Made by a program: the position numbers and the translations under genes
Origin: Micrasema longulum
Taxonomy: Eukaryota > Arthropoda > Insecta > Trichoptera > Brachycentridae
Assembly: GCA_022494885.1 (NCBI GenBank)
Contig: JAGVSM010001675.1
Location: 1 to 64,000, forward strand
Length of the DNA: 64,000 bases
Direction of reading: 5' to 3'
Part shown: piece after piece, positions 26,601-38,600 of the stretch
How positions within the stretch are numbered: the stretch's first letter is position 1
How the letters are laid out: every line of letters begins with the position of its first letter
Notes under the pieces: generated by a model
Told to the model about the DNA's origin: nothing
What the model saw: the letters and a program-made list of their open reading frames with translations, nothing else
Databases searched by the model: none

Positions 26601-29600
26601 CTCAAACTCTGGGATACTTTTTGACTTGCTTGGAAAAATGATAGTATTTCATGCTTTAAATCAAACATTCTTTTCTTCATTTTAAGACAAGTCAGCCATT
26701 TTACTTCTACATAAAAAATAACATCGTTATAATATGAATCCGAAGACTTGAGAAATTCTTGGAACTCTCGGTGGTTCAACCCCTTGAACATTATGAAGTT
26801 TACTGTTTTGACGACCACTCTAATGATATGGTCAATTTTTAGGAACTTTGAACATAAATTTTCCTGATGAATGATACAAGGAAAATTAAGCATCGAAGTA
26901 TTCCCAGTTTTAAATGCCTCATTTTCAATCAAGTTTACTAAACCTTCGTGTTTCCTACTCATTGCTGGAGCACCATCTGCTGTTGCACCCAAAAGGTTGT
27001 TAAATTGTAATGAAAAGCGATTTTGATGTTACTGCTCCTAATAAATCTTACAAGTTCGTAGTGTCCTGAAGTAGATACAATGCCGCGAATCCTTCTGTTT
27101 TGTTAAAATGGATATCAACACCTCTAATAAAAATCACCACCTGGGCGCTATCTGTCATATCTGTGCTTCCATCCAATGCTAGAAAGTAATATATAAACTC
27201 AGATACTCGATTTTCCAAGTGGTTTTCAATATATTCTCCAATTTCGTCCTTACCCCTAGTAATAGTTTGTCGAGAGAGGCTGATTTTCGTGAAATCATTT
27301 TTCTTTTCTGGACTAGAATTTCTGCAACGCCCTCCAAACTTTCCTTATAAATTTCACCGTACTGAAATACTGCATAACTCGCTTTTACGTAGGATGTTAA
27401 TTCTGAAGCCACTCTACTAAATCTGATTTTCAAAAATTTTTTTTCAAGTCATTTACTCGGTCTTGTCGAAATTGCCCTATGTACTTATTAAACTTATTCG
27501 CATGTTTAGTATCGTAATGCCATTTATTATACTCTTTCAAGACAGAAACAGAGTCGTTGCATATCAAGCATATAGGCTCTATTTAAAATTCCACGAAAAA
27601 ATAGTTTATAGTCGTTACGAAGAAGCTTATTTGCTTTGAAACCGGTCTGTGAAAAAAAAAATAGTGGTTAAAAACAAAATTATTTTATCAGTTTATAGTC
27701 CACTTGTCTTGAAAACTTCTCAATTCTTCTGTGATTCTTCTCCTCTCTGATCAATTTTCTTTACTAGTTGATGTAAATGTTAACTGAAACAAACAAATAA
27801 AAAAAGAGTTATAGGTACATACAAATAATTTATGGTTTTTCATAAAGGATAATAGAACTTTGAAACTAGCTCAATATTTTTTACATTTTTCGTATCCATA
27901 TTTCTTAAAGCTCAATTTACAAGTCCTGACTTGCTAAATAATCTATCTAAGGCAGGAGTCATATATATTTATACTCATATTTATACTTTAAAAAAAATAA
28001 ATGTACTGTAATTCAAAGAGTCTGATCAAGTTAAGTATTTACAAAGTTAAGTAAGTACATCAACATAGGTTTTTACCTTAAGAGCTGAAATCTATACAAC
28101 CAAATGTAGTTCAATTCCTGTATTTGAAAATAAATAAATTTATAAACAATCATCCGAATAATATTATTTATATTGCGCATTTAGATATTGTTTATTCATT
28201 ATTATTGTTAACGGCACATAGTGCCTTTTACATGTTTAAAAGTATTTTTAAAAAATACATAAAATACAATCATCTATCAATGTATGTTTATACAAATTAA
28301 CACAGATAAACGTATTAAAATAATAATTAACATTTGATAAAATTATAAACTGACACTGCACACATAAAATTTAACAAATCAACATTATGTCCACCAGAAT
28401 TTAAATATCAATACAAATGAGCAGTTTTATGGTAGGTAAAATTAGCAATTTTTAGGTAAAAAAAACAGAAACATACTAACTTTAGAGCCAAGCATCAAAT
28501 ATTTTTAATACATTTTTAATAAGCTGGGTGGATTTACTTACATTGTTCTTTAAAAAGTCAGCATTCAGTTTGAAAACAAGAAACTCTGTTATTATAAGTT
28601 CTTTTTACAAGTCACGCACCCGACACCCGACAGCGTTGCGAGCAGAGATCATGTTGCGGCTGTTGCGAGCTTGCGGCAGGCGGCGCAGACTGACTGGCGA
28701 CTGGCAGTAGCGTGCTAAAAGCCCTTATGTTTTTTTGAGCTTTTTCAAAAACTTTCTTAATATGTGTTTTCATTGTCAGGCGTCTGTCAATAGTGACCCC
28801 GAGATATGTAATATTCTTTATAGGTTTGATCGTATTCCCATCGATTTGAAAAATGACATCTGAGAATCTTTTATTTTTTCCAACTATCATGGCTTCCGTT
28901 TTTTCTGGGGCAAATTCAAGTTTATTCGTCTCCATCCAGAGCTTGACTGAGTGCAGTGCTCCGTTAGTTTTTGCCATTAGTTCTCTTTTTCTCGCCGCTG
29001 CCGCTGTGACAGATATCGTAAGGTCGTCAGCGTAGCATACCAGTTCGACATCTTCGGCTACATCTACTGCCATAACGTCATCATAGAGGACGTTCCACAG
29101 AGTCGGTCCCAGGATTGTTTTATTTAGTAAAGATACATCTATAAAATTAGCATTTTTATTTTATTTAAAAATCTTCCGCCGTACAGTAAACCCTATAAAA
29201 GTAAATAGTTCTACATTAACTTCAAAAACACATTTAAAGTTGAATTTCTGAAAAAGAAATTGTGAAAGCACGGGGTCTACGCGGAATAGAAAAAATCGAG
29301 GGGTCTACGAGACAAAAATGTTTGAGGGCCTCTGACTTAGATGGTAAATTATATTCTGGTACAATTGAAAAAGCTTTTAAGCTTTGAAGCTTTGTCGATG
29401 CTTGCAGATGGGATTTTTTTTCCTGTACCTAAAAACCTACTGTCGCAATACCCAATGAGACAAAAACGGTCGTAATGTATGTGGAAAATACACATTTTAT
29501 TCCTGGTCTTTTTTTAAATTGCTGTTTTTTATTGATTTATGTATAACTTTAGAAAATAAAATGAAAATAAATTTAAGGAACAATGAAACAAAAGTTATAT

Positions 29601-32600
29601 TTAGCCGACGATATTACTTTCATCTTCTGCCTCGTAACCATCATAATGCTTTTCGCAAACAAATCAAGGCTTTACTAACAGAATGCGTTAAGTCATTACA
29701 ACAAGTTCCGAGATTCGCATTTAAAGATTTTTTATTCTTTTAACGCATTATTTCTCCCACGATTTTCTTTTATTTTTTTATTTAAAGCTTTTTTATGCAT
29801 GTATTATTTCTCCCACAATTTTATTTTATTTCCATCTTTTTAATGCTTTGAAAGAGACTCTTTCAAAGCATTTTCGTAATCTTTAATCTAGGCCATGAAA
29901 TTAAGAATAGTCCAGAAACCGCATACGCGCATCAAACAGAAGGTGACTAAACTACTCTTAAACGAATAGTTTTACGTTTTGACCCATTATTTTCTTTGTA
30001 AACGTCGCTCAGTACGCAACTCCCGATTTAAATTCAAATATGCCGTGTTGTGTCGTTTTAAAGTGTAGAAATGCTGCTGGGATCAACAAGAAACAGGATG
30101 AGATTGCATTTTATGTGTAAGTAGCAAATGCATTACTCAAAAAAAAAAATCCACCTGTCAGATTGTGAAAGAAAACTAAAAAGGAGATTATGTTAGTGTT
30201 GCCAGAGTAGTCAATTTATTTACGCTACTTTTTATTAATAAGAACATTGGTTTTAATTGATTTAGTGGAATTTTAGCTTCCCTGATGAAAAAAGGAAAAC
30301 GGAGTGGATAAAAATAATTCAAATAGTACGGCGAGATGAGTTTTGGAAACCAACAAAGCGAAGCATAATTTGCTCAATGCATTTTGAGGAAAAATGTTTT
30401 TATGACACAAAGGGTCATTTATCTAAATGTAAAACTCTAATGATGAGTTCTGTTTCTAAAAGGCAATATTACAAAAAAGCTTACTTAACAAAGGGGAAAT
30501 TAAAACTATCAGGTATACTGTATTGATATGTTCTTATTAAAAAGGTACAATTTTTAGGAATGGGGAATTTAGTAAAAAAAAATGACTGAACTCTTCATTC
30601 GAAAAAAATCGTTGATGTCTTTCTCTCGAAAATAAATAAAATGGCTTTCTTTTAGACTGGGATAAACTTTAAATTCCTTTCTTTTTTATGTAATATTTTT
30701 CGAAACCCGGCACCTCGGTATCTATCTGAGAATTTAGTTTAACTTTCCAATCATGGACTAGCACTTTGCTCATCTAATGAGAGAACTTACGAAAATTGGA
30801 CCTCTTGGATTAAACAACGCCGTGGTGGACATTTGACCGATATTATCTTTAAAACATCAAATATTAAATGAAACATTTAAGTTTGTAAGTGAAAATTCTT
30901 GATGGAAGTTCATTGTAATTTGAAAAACCACACTCACGAAGGATGGGACACTAAAAATAAAATAAAGTACTTAAACTCATTAAAATAGCATTATATCAAC
31001 TCATTAGTTAACCCAAAGAAAATTTGTTGATAATGACCCTTAAGATAAAAATAACTTTATTTAATTTACTTACATATAACTTTGAATTATCTATCCTTAC
31101 CTCTGTTTTGTATAAATATATTTAACTCTTTAATAAAGATACCAGTCTCGAAGATGTCGCGAAAGCGATGAAACCGGTCACTGGATATTCCAAATTTGTG
31201 GATTAAAGTATCACTCGTGGTTTATTTATATAATAAATATTAAATGGTTGGCGATGTTTTAAAGAAGGTTTTTTTTATATCAGTTCATTAATTCAATTAC
31301 TCTTATTAAATGTCCCTTTACTTATTTTCTCTGTTGTGTCAATAAATTTTTCCGCGTGTACAATAAGGTTTTGGAGAAATTAACAAATTGATTTTTTTAA
31401 ATATCTTTAAAAATCTTGCATTTGTGTTATGGTTATGTTTTTCGCGATCTGGCAACATTACGTAGCGACTTCAAGCATGCGCGCGGCGAAAGTGGGGCAA
31501 TGTGAGGGATTTTTGTACACAGTCCGATGTATTCAAATATGATTCTACGCTCCTTCTGGACTATTCTTAGTGTTCTAGGCATAGCATAAAATTTGAAATC
31601 AGCATCTTGTGCCTATATTTAAAAATATTTAAATTTTTGAAGACTGTTGACTTAACGCATTCTGTTAGTATAGCCTCGAAATAAAGTGTTCCAAATTTAA
31701 AAAGTCTTTCCGTTTTTTACTTCTACATTTCGTTATTCTTCATGTTTAGTTTCGCGCGCACGGTATGCAGCGCTTTCTTTTATTATAAGAAACGTTTAAA
31801 ACACTCGTATTATTTTCGTTATTATTCGTTGTTTAATCGGTTAAAAATGTCATAATCTCATTTGAAGGCTCTTTGGGATTCGTTTTGCTAGAATGCATCT
31901 TCGTTGTAGTTTTTCTAGTACTAACTCATTCGATAGATATCTCAAAAAATGTCTCCTGCTTTTTGTTTGATTATTATTTCAATTGTAAATAATTTGCGAA
32001 TTTATAGCGCTGATATTTGATATCGAAAACAAAATCACCATTTTCCAACGCCGCTATTTCGAACAACATTATGTGCTGCAAACATTTTATCGACTACTTC
32101 TACACCGGGGCTGGTATTCCGAACGCATTTACAGCGCGATATAACGCGTATTTAGTACGCAAAAACGCGCTATACCGCGCTTTAATTGTGTTCGGAATAC
32201 CAGCCCAGATTATGTAATATTATAAAAAATTATGATTTCTGGCATGCATTTATCACCAGTACATCTATGGCATCAAAATGCACGCCATAAATAAGAACAA
32301 CGTTTTTTTTCGTACATGTAGGATGCCACGGTAGATACTTTCTTTTCTGTAACCGAATAAAATTGGATTCCCTGCGAGCCTCTTCGTTTGAATGAATTGA
32401 GAGGGAAATTTAAGTTTATTTTTTTGTAGTTTTTCTATTAGACTAGGGTAAAACCGGGTAACGCTAGTCAGGAGGTAATACCGGTCATTACAATATCACT
32501 CGTATTTCTACGTTCCCGCGCACGCACACATATAAAACAGGTGGCGTAATTATATCCCGTGCCGCTGCACCGACAGCCGCTCAGTTCCAAGCACACGTTT

Positions 32601-35600
32601 GGGATTAATGAGCATTAATTGTTTTCACGCCAAATTGATGTAAATGTTCGTCGTCAGACAATAAGAGGTGAGCGTTGGTTTTATGACGTTTTTTAAATTG
32701 TAAGTTAAAATTATTCTAGTCAGTATCAAGCATTTCAATTAATCTTCAATTCGAAACTTGTCTCAACAGGTTTTTAACCTAAAAATGTTTTTACAGAAAT
32801 GTTTCTAGGCGGGCAATGCCGATCAAGCTGACCGATACGTAGATTGGCTGAAACATTTAGCAGATTTCACCAAACAACAAACAAATCAAGAGACTAGAAG
32901 AAACACATTTCTAATAAATAGCTTGCAAAAGTCCTGACAGGTACTCCCAACAATCGAGAAGGAAAATAAAAGAATGTCAAGATAGTAGAAAAAAGTAACT
33001 ATAAATTGATTGTAGATCACTTTGTCGATCCGGAATATAAAAAAAGAGTTTCCCACACTCACAACACTCGATTAAAAACTAAGGGCTCCCTGTTTGTTCC
33101 CCGAATTACAAATTACTTCGGAGAGCGAACATTAAATTGCGTTGTTCCAAGATTGTTCAATGATCTCCCACAAACCGTCATTAACATGAAAAATCTTCAA
33201 ATAAAAAAAAGTACGAAGAAATATCTTCTAGATACTTGATAGTGCCTGTTTATAAATAAATTTGTGAAATATAAATAAAATAAATGTAATATAAACCTGT
33301 CATAAAAAAAAATGTGTCCCACCGAAAAATCTTTAGACTTAGTTGCTAGCAAATTCTTGTATGTACTTTTTTTTAAAATTATAAAATAAACGCTACTCTG
33401 CAGCACTGAAACTGAAATATCGAATCTGAAAAAAAGTCAACTAGAAAAAGAAAATTTAAATCGATTAATGTAAAAAAGACTAAGAAGAGAGTACTTTAAG
33501 ACAAAGACAAGAGTGATGGTAGTGAGTCGAACTCGGAAATAGAAATGACAGACCTGCGTAGAGATGAAGATACTGATGCTGATGAGAACTTAAATAATAA
33601 ATGTATAATCTGTGATGATTATGGACAAAATCACGAAATTTGGTATAGGTGTGTGCTATGTGGTATCTGGACTCATGCTGATTGCTCCGGGTATGACTTT
33701 CCCGAGGGCCATATCGGCGACTTCTATCTGAACAAAGCTTGACCGGTATTACCAACCAAGTGACTGGTATTACCTGCCATGGTGTTTAATACCGGTCAAA
33801 TCCGTTTTTTTTTTAATATTGATTAAGCCAAAATTGTAAAACTTTGTAATCTCAATGATTGTGATTATGTTAAAAGAATACTGAAAGTATAATTAGTAAA
33901 ACGTTTCATTAACCAATATTGATGAATAGCTGATTTGTGATTATTTCTCCTTAAGTGGCCGGTAATACCCCTTCTTCCCCTAATATCTGAAAACCCATTT
34001 TATGCTCTGAAACTTGACTCTGTATTTTTTCCTAAATTGACAAATACTTGTGTTAGCAAAAGTAAACGCTCCAGTATAAAAAGGAAAAACATCGTGGGAG
34101 AATACAGCAAAGCAAGTTTATGAATTAATAAATTTCATGTCATAAATGTTCTACATGCCCTCCGGTTGTTTGCTTTTGACGTGACCAAACTTAAGTTTTT
34201 GGTCTGATCTGATCTGATCTGATCTGATCTGATTTGATCTGATCATGCCAAGTTAAATTTTATCAAAACCATAAATATATAATAAAAAGTTATATTCTCT
34301 ACCTACTCTTTCGCGTTATCGGCGGGCTTAATTTATTTTATTCAGTACCTAGCAATAATTATCAATAACATTTACATAAGGCCCTTACAAACAAAATTGA
34401 ATCGAAAAGTAGTTCCGTGGCTAGTGTTGCGGATCAGAGGTATAAGGTTCGAACCTTACTCTATCCCAAATTAATTCGCATGTTCTAATAGAGGGTTATT
34501 TTCAACTCTTTGAAAATGGCATCAAGATTCAAATATTTTGTTCAATCATAAGATCGTAAATGTTTCTTAAAAAAAATAACAAAACCGTTATTTAATCGGT
34601 AATTCATAGCATGCTAGTTGCAAGAATTATAAAAAAGAATTTTAAAATACGCAAGGAAATATAAATCAATAAGATGAAATTGAAATGGGAAGCTAGATGA
34701 ATGAAGACATATCTGTATTGAATTCTGTTTGAAATATAACTTACGAGATAAACCCGGCAATGCTTTACTATTGCTAGATTTGAGTTCTTGCTAAATAGGT
34801 TAAATGAACACAATCGAAAATTTGGTATCAATTATTGTACGAGGATTTAGTCCAAATTAGATATGTAGGTATACATTATTGTTTTTGTGTTTCGGTTTAG
34901 ATAAATTGTGAAGACAGAGAATTTTGATAAATAGGTGATCGAACTTTGTTTTTCTGTCACTGTCTTGCAGATGCCTCCCCGATACTCTGCGAAAAAGACA
35001 ACTGCATGTCAGACCTATTGTTAAAATAGACAAAATCGACGCTTCGCTCTACCGTTTTCCGCACCTCAAAACCGAACCGACTTTGTTATTTTTTTAGACA
35101 GAGTATCAGAATAAAATTGCGCCGTGCGCCCGAAGACAGCAGATAAAACTGTATTGTTTTACGGGTTTGGTTTAGATGGTTCTAGTTCCCATAATAAACA
35201 TTTTTTTTAAAAAACAAAACAATTTAGGGACACACCAATGATAAATATCTATAATGTGTAAAAAAGAGCTCTGGGCTGGTTTGGACATGTAGGGCGAATG
35301 GACAACGAAAGAACGGCTTAAAAATATTTACAATGCGAATGTTCATGTATGCAGAAATAGAGGAATACCGAAAAAGACATGGCATGACTAAATCCAACAA
35401 ATACTTGTTGTTATTGTAAAAAAAACATTGCTCTGGTGCCATAATCGAGAGAGAAAATATGGGAGTACGTTTGCATGAGGAAAAGTCGCACCGCGTGTCC
35501 TCTTAAGATTGAATATTATTAAGGATACCAACTTACAAAAAATTACTGAAAAATCTTTAGCAAAAACCGTTCAGATAAACGTAAAACAGATATTTTACCT

Positions 35601-38600
35601 TTTCATTGGTAAGTAGGTACCTAGGTACTTGAATTGTTAATTTCGAAAATGATAAAACTGAAAATGTATAATATCTATTTAAACCTATTGGAAGGTACAA
35701 ATTAAGTTCATGCAAGTCAAACTAGTTTTGTTTATTATGAAATTGAAATAAGTGTTAATTGGAATTATCTTTTTTTTTCTTTTGTAAAGTCATTGAAATC
35801 ATACTTTGGTCATTTTCGGAATCAATCATTCAATTTCACTCACAACAGTTTTGAAAGATATTGTAGAAAAATAAAGGACTTAGTGAAATAAAGTCATTTT
35901 ACCATAAATCTGTAAGTAGGTACTCAATGAGTTTAAGGGGTAAAACTGAGGATATATGTCAAAACTATTAGAAAATTATTTTTTAACGAGATTATTGTTA
36001 TATCTTTATTATGAGTATTACAAAAACAGATTATATCCTTACATGTTAAACATTTTATTTTTTAGGGCTTGTTGATAACCACTTCCATAGTGTCTGCGCA
36101 AGAGTTTTACGATATCCAGAAAATTAACTCCACGGCGACTAAACATAACCAAGAACAACTTTCGAAAATATTGGAAGCACCTCTATTCAGACAAAATGGC
36201 TATGTTGGAGGATTACAAGATTACGCCAGTTACTCCCCTCAGGGCTTTGATAAATCTGAGCCCTGGGAAGTTAGTGAAGAAACCAGAACGACTGTTGCCA
36301 GTTTTCTATCACCAGTTCCATCATCCAATCTAGTCCCACCGAAAGTTGAAGCTATGGACTCATTTGCTAGTTATGAAACCAGACCAGAACAGGGTAGACC
36401 TTTACCTTTGTATGCTAATGCTGAATACATTGCTCAACCTTACAATACTCCAACTTTGATATATAAACCAAAATATTTAAGACCCATCCCTAGTACTGAT
36501 TCATACATCCCTATAAATCCTCTGTCCAAGCAATTAGATCTTCCATTACCGAGTGCTCCTAACACTCAATTTATCAAGCCACCTAAACCTTCTCTAAAGT
36601 TTCAGGTTCCTCTATTTGAGCCATTCACTCCTTTCAAGGCTAACACTCAGCCTCAGCTTCAATATTCTTCTCAAAATGAAGATATTCATAATGTACCATC
36701 CAAATCATTAGAAACCCCGTACCCAACACTATCGCAAACTTTAGAACTCGGAAAGAGTGAATCAATCAAGCCTTCGAGGTTACCAACAAAAACATTCCCT
36801 AAAAAATATAACTCAAATACAGATGAATACGCACCAAAGAAGTTAGTTAAAAATATTCCAGTTTCTGAATCTGTTGAAGATGTTGATATCACAAAAATTA
36901 AGATAGGCCAAAAACATCTTCAAAAACTTACATCGAGTCCTGCTGAATCTGAAAAACCAGATATTAAAATAAATAAGAATCAAAGAAAACAAGAACTTGA
37001 AAAACAACGACATAAGTTTGAGGAAGCGCAAAAAAAAATTCAGGCTAAGAAGGAAGAAGAATCCAGACAGCAGGTAATAAATAATGCTTTTTTTATAATA
37101 GAAATAAAAGATGACACAAATTGGTGGATTAAAGTATAAACTGGGTGAAACTAATGAATCAAAGGGCTGAGGTTTAATCCAACTCTACTGCAGCTCGATT
37201 TCCATTTTTCTGATGATTGGTCTGAAAATTCAAATATTTTGGTAAATAAATAAGAACTTTTAGAAAACACAACAGCTAATAATAGTTATTATACAAAAAT
37301 AAACATGGGTACTTATGTACCTACATATTTCAAAAATAAAAACTCCTTATGACAAAATAGTTTAATTTCCAGTAATGTCGCAATAATAAAAATACAATGT
37401 TTTTCCAGGTTTCAAAACTCTGAACTCTGAGTTGACCTACCTGTTATGATGCTTGAAAATTAAATAATATTGTTATTTCAGCAACTATTTGTAGACGAAA
37501 CAGTGGCTAGAGCATCTGTATCAAACAGCGAGCCCGTTGCGTCTGAATCTGGTTTCAACAATTTCCATCATGGACCAGGTGAGTAAATAAGTAATATATT
37601 ATATGAATAAACAATTATTGTATTTAAAATAAAACCATCTTTTAATTTTATGTACATACCTGTTCTGATAAAAGTTCTTCAAAATCTTCTGTTATTACAA
37701 AAGTCACTTTACTACACCGAGGAATATGATATATTTCTTTTTTTTTTATTTATTATACAATTCTTGGTAATACTAGCCAGAAAGTATTATTGATTTTAGT
37801 ATTCTACTTAAATACCGCAGTACTTAAATAAGACTTTGCAGTTTGTAGTTTAATTATAAGAGCGTTTTGCTTCAATTCAGTTCTAAGTTCTATACAGTGG
37901 CTAGTGATGTTAATTTATAGAACAAATTTCAATAAATCGTTGGTTATCATATACATATAGATTCTGCTATTCATATACTAAGATTATACATGAATTTCTA
38001 TAGTTGTAACTACAAGCATAGTAATTAATAAACTGTAATTATTATAAAATAGTTTAAAATAATTATCTATATAATATTATATTATGCTTTAATACTATAA
38101 AGAAATTGGGTAGCTACATACATATATATATATATATAAATACATATATATTACAATAGTTAAATGAGAGGTGAATATTCAAAAGCTTTAACTATTTCAA
38201 TATGTGTACTCTATTGTGGCCCTTTAATGAAGCTTTGTAACCCCGATGCCATTAACTGGTAATGATTGTTCTACATAGTAAATAAATTAAGTATCATTAT
38301 TAATTTAGCGTTTTTATATTTCTCACAAGTTATAAACATTTTGGATCTAGTATTCATTTTTGATCAAATACTAAATCAATTAATAGTAATAATTTCTCTT
38401 TTTCTTTACATTATGACATTATTTTTTACTGACTATTAATTTGAGCATTCTGATTTGTAGGGATTTTGTGTGTTAAAAATATTGGAATCAATTACGTATT
38501 TATAAATATATTATTTATTTAAAGCCTCGAGTGCAAAAATACACATAGGTACTTTGGCAGGCTTATTGCAACAAGCAATATCTTCTGCCAACCAAAAACC

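Larger units (their letters stand above)
25272..27640 (-). pseudogene. hAT-family transposase pseudogene (ZBED/GTF2IRD2-like)
   Basis: Read 5' to 3' on the minus strand, the pieces are in the correct order for a hAT transposase. A BED-type finger remnant contains CNDSVSVLKEYNKWHYDTKH (about 27590-27480). FSRVASELTSYVKASYAVFQ follows at 27433-27179. ALDGSTDMTDSAQVVIFIRG, which holds the first catalytic Asp region, is at about 27180-27060, and ATADGAPAMSRKHEGLVNLI followed by the C..H motif CIIHQENLCSK at 26992-26510. The dimerisation region FGNTYICEQLFSRMKHIKSK with TDEHLENSLRVVTT is at 25616-25338. A stop follows VVTT where relatives continue for about 20 residues. Frameshifts, stops and insertions make it inactive. 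Host genes such as GTF2IRD2 derive from this family, but the decay here argues against domestication. Confidence 0.85.
25151..29334 (-). mobile_element. Dead hAT transposon with BED-finger/GTF2IRD2-like transposase
   Basis: The left end 'gaagggtggccaacctttt' and the complement of the right end, 'cagaggccctcaaacattttt', resemble hAT inverted ends. The flanks 'atttagac' (25143-25150) and 'acttagat' (29335-29342) match at six of eight positions, as an aged 8-bp duplication would. A transposase on the minus strand lies between them and is described separately. The element has been invaded by a LINE RT fragment (28610-29125), a LINE tail with an inverted duplication (25868-26293) and two CpG-rich MITEs (26336-26570). 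The exact ends are inferred. Confidence 0.65.
29665..31678 (+). mobile_element. P-element-like transposon with THAP domain and 31-bp inverted repeats
   Basis: Terminal inverted repeats of 31 bp lie at 29665-29695 and 31648-31678 and match at 29 of 31 positions; both contain 'actaacagaatgcgttaagt'. A second inverted match, 'taagaatagtccagaa', lies further inside near 29903-29920 and 31557-31572. The flanking octamers aaacaaat (29657-29664) and aaataaag (31679-31686) agree at six of eight positions, as a decayed 8-bp duplication would. The only recognisable coding sequence is a THAP DNA-binding domain at 30040-30526, the N-terminal domain of P transposases. No RNase-H-like catalytic region is visible, so the 2,014-bp copy is internally deleted and non-autonomous. 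Part of an 'accggtcactgg' foldback (30885-31241) is nested in it. Confidence 0.7.
32447..33980 (+). mobile_element. pogo/Tigger-like DNA transposon remnant
   Basis: The left end 'agggtaaaaccgggtaacgc' and the complement of the right end, 'ttaggggaagaaggggtatt', resemble each other. 'ggtaataccggtca' motifs recur at 32471-32485, 33741-33755, 33770-33797 and 33960 in both orientations, like internal transposase binding sites. The C-terminus of a transposase is preserved at 33420-33742: a basic stretch (STRKRKFKS) followed by a Cys/His-rich finger. A LINE tail (32995-33320) is inserted within. The element is inactive and its exact ends are uncertain. Confidence 0.55.
11720..36065 (+). other. First intron of the cuticular protein gene, 24.3 kb, transposon-filled
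   Basis: The donor is CTG/gtaagt at 11719/11720 and the acceptor is ttttttag/GGC at 36065/36066, both phase 0. The join restores a textbook signal peptide, which is the main evidence that the two ends belong together. The intron contains dozens of repeats listed separately and no independent host gene that I can support. Small regulatory RNAs or enhancers in it cannot be judged from sequence alone. Confidence 0.8.

Noticed and set aside
29519..29743. 74-codon frame overlapping the left end of the P-like element
   Set aside because: It crosses the terminal inverted repeat boundary and has no similarity I recognise, so it is chance.
30040..30526. A host THAP-domain gene
   Set aside because: The domain lies between 31-bp inverted repeats and there are no further exons I can join; a domesticated gene is possible but not supported.
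32017..32217. 66-codon plus-strand frame
   Set aside because: Its second half is the palindromic CpG-rich MITE at 32107-32208.
33545..33742. Small host PHD-finger protein
   Set aside because: The finger matches the C-terminus of DDE_1 transposases, an acidic/basic lead-in precedes it in frame, and transposon end motifs surround it.
34201..34245. CRISPR-like direct repeats
   Set aside because: It is a simple five-base microsatellite without spacers; CRISPR arrays are not expected in an insect genome.
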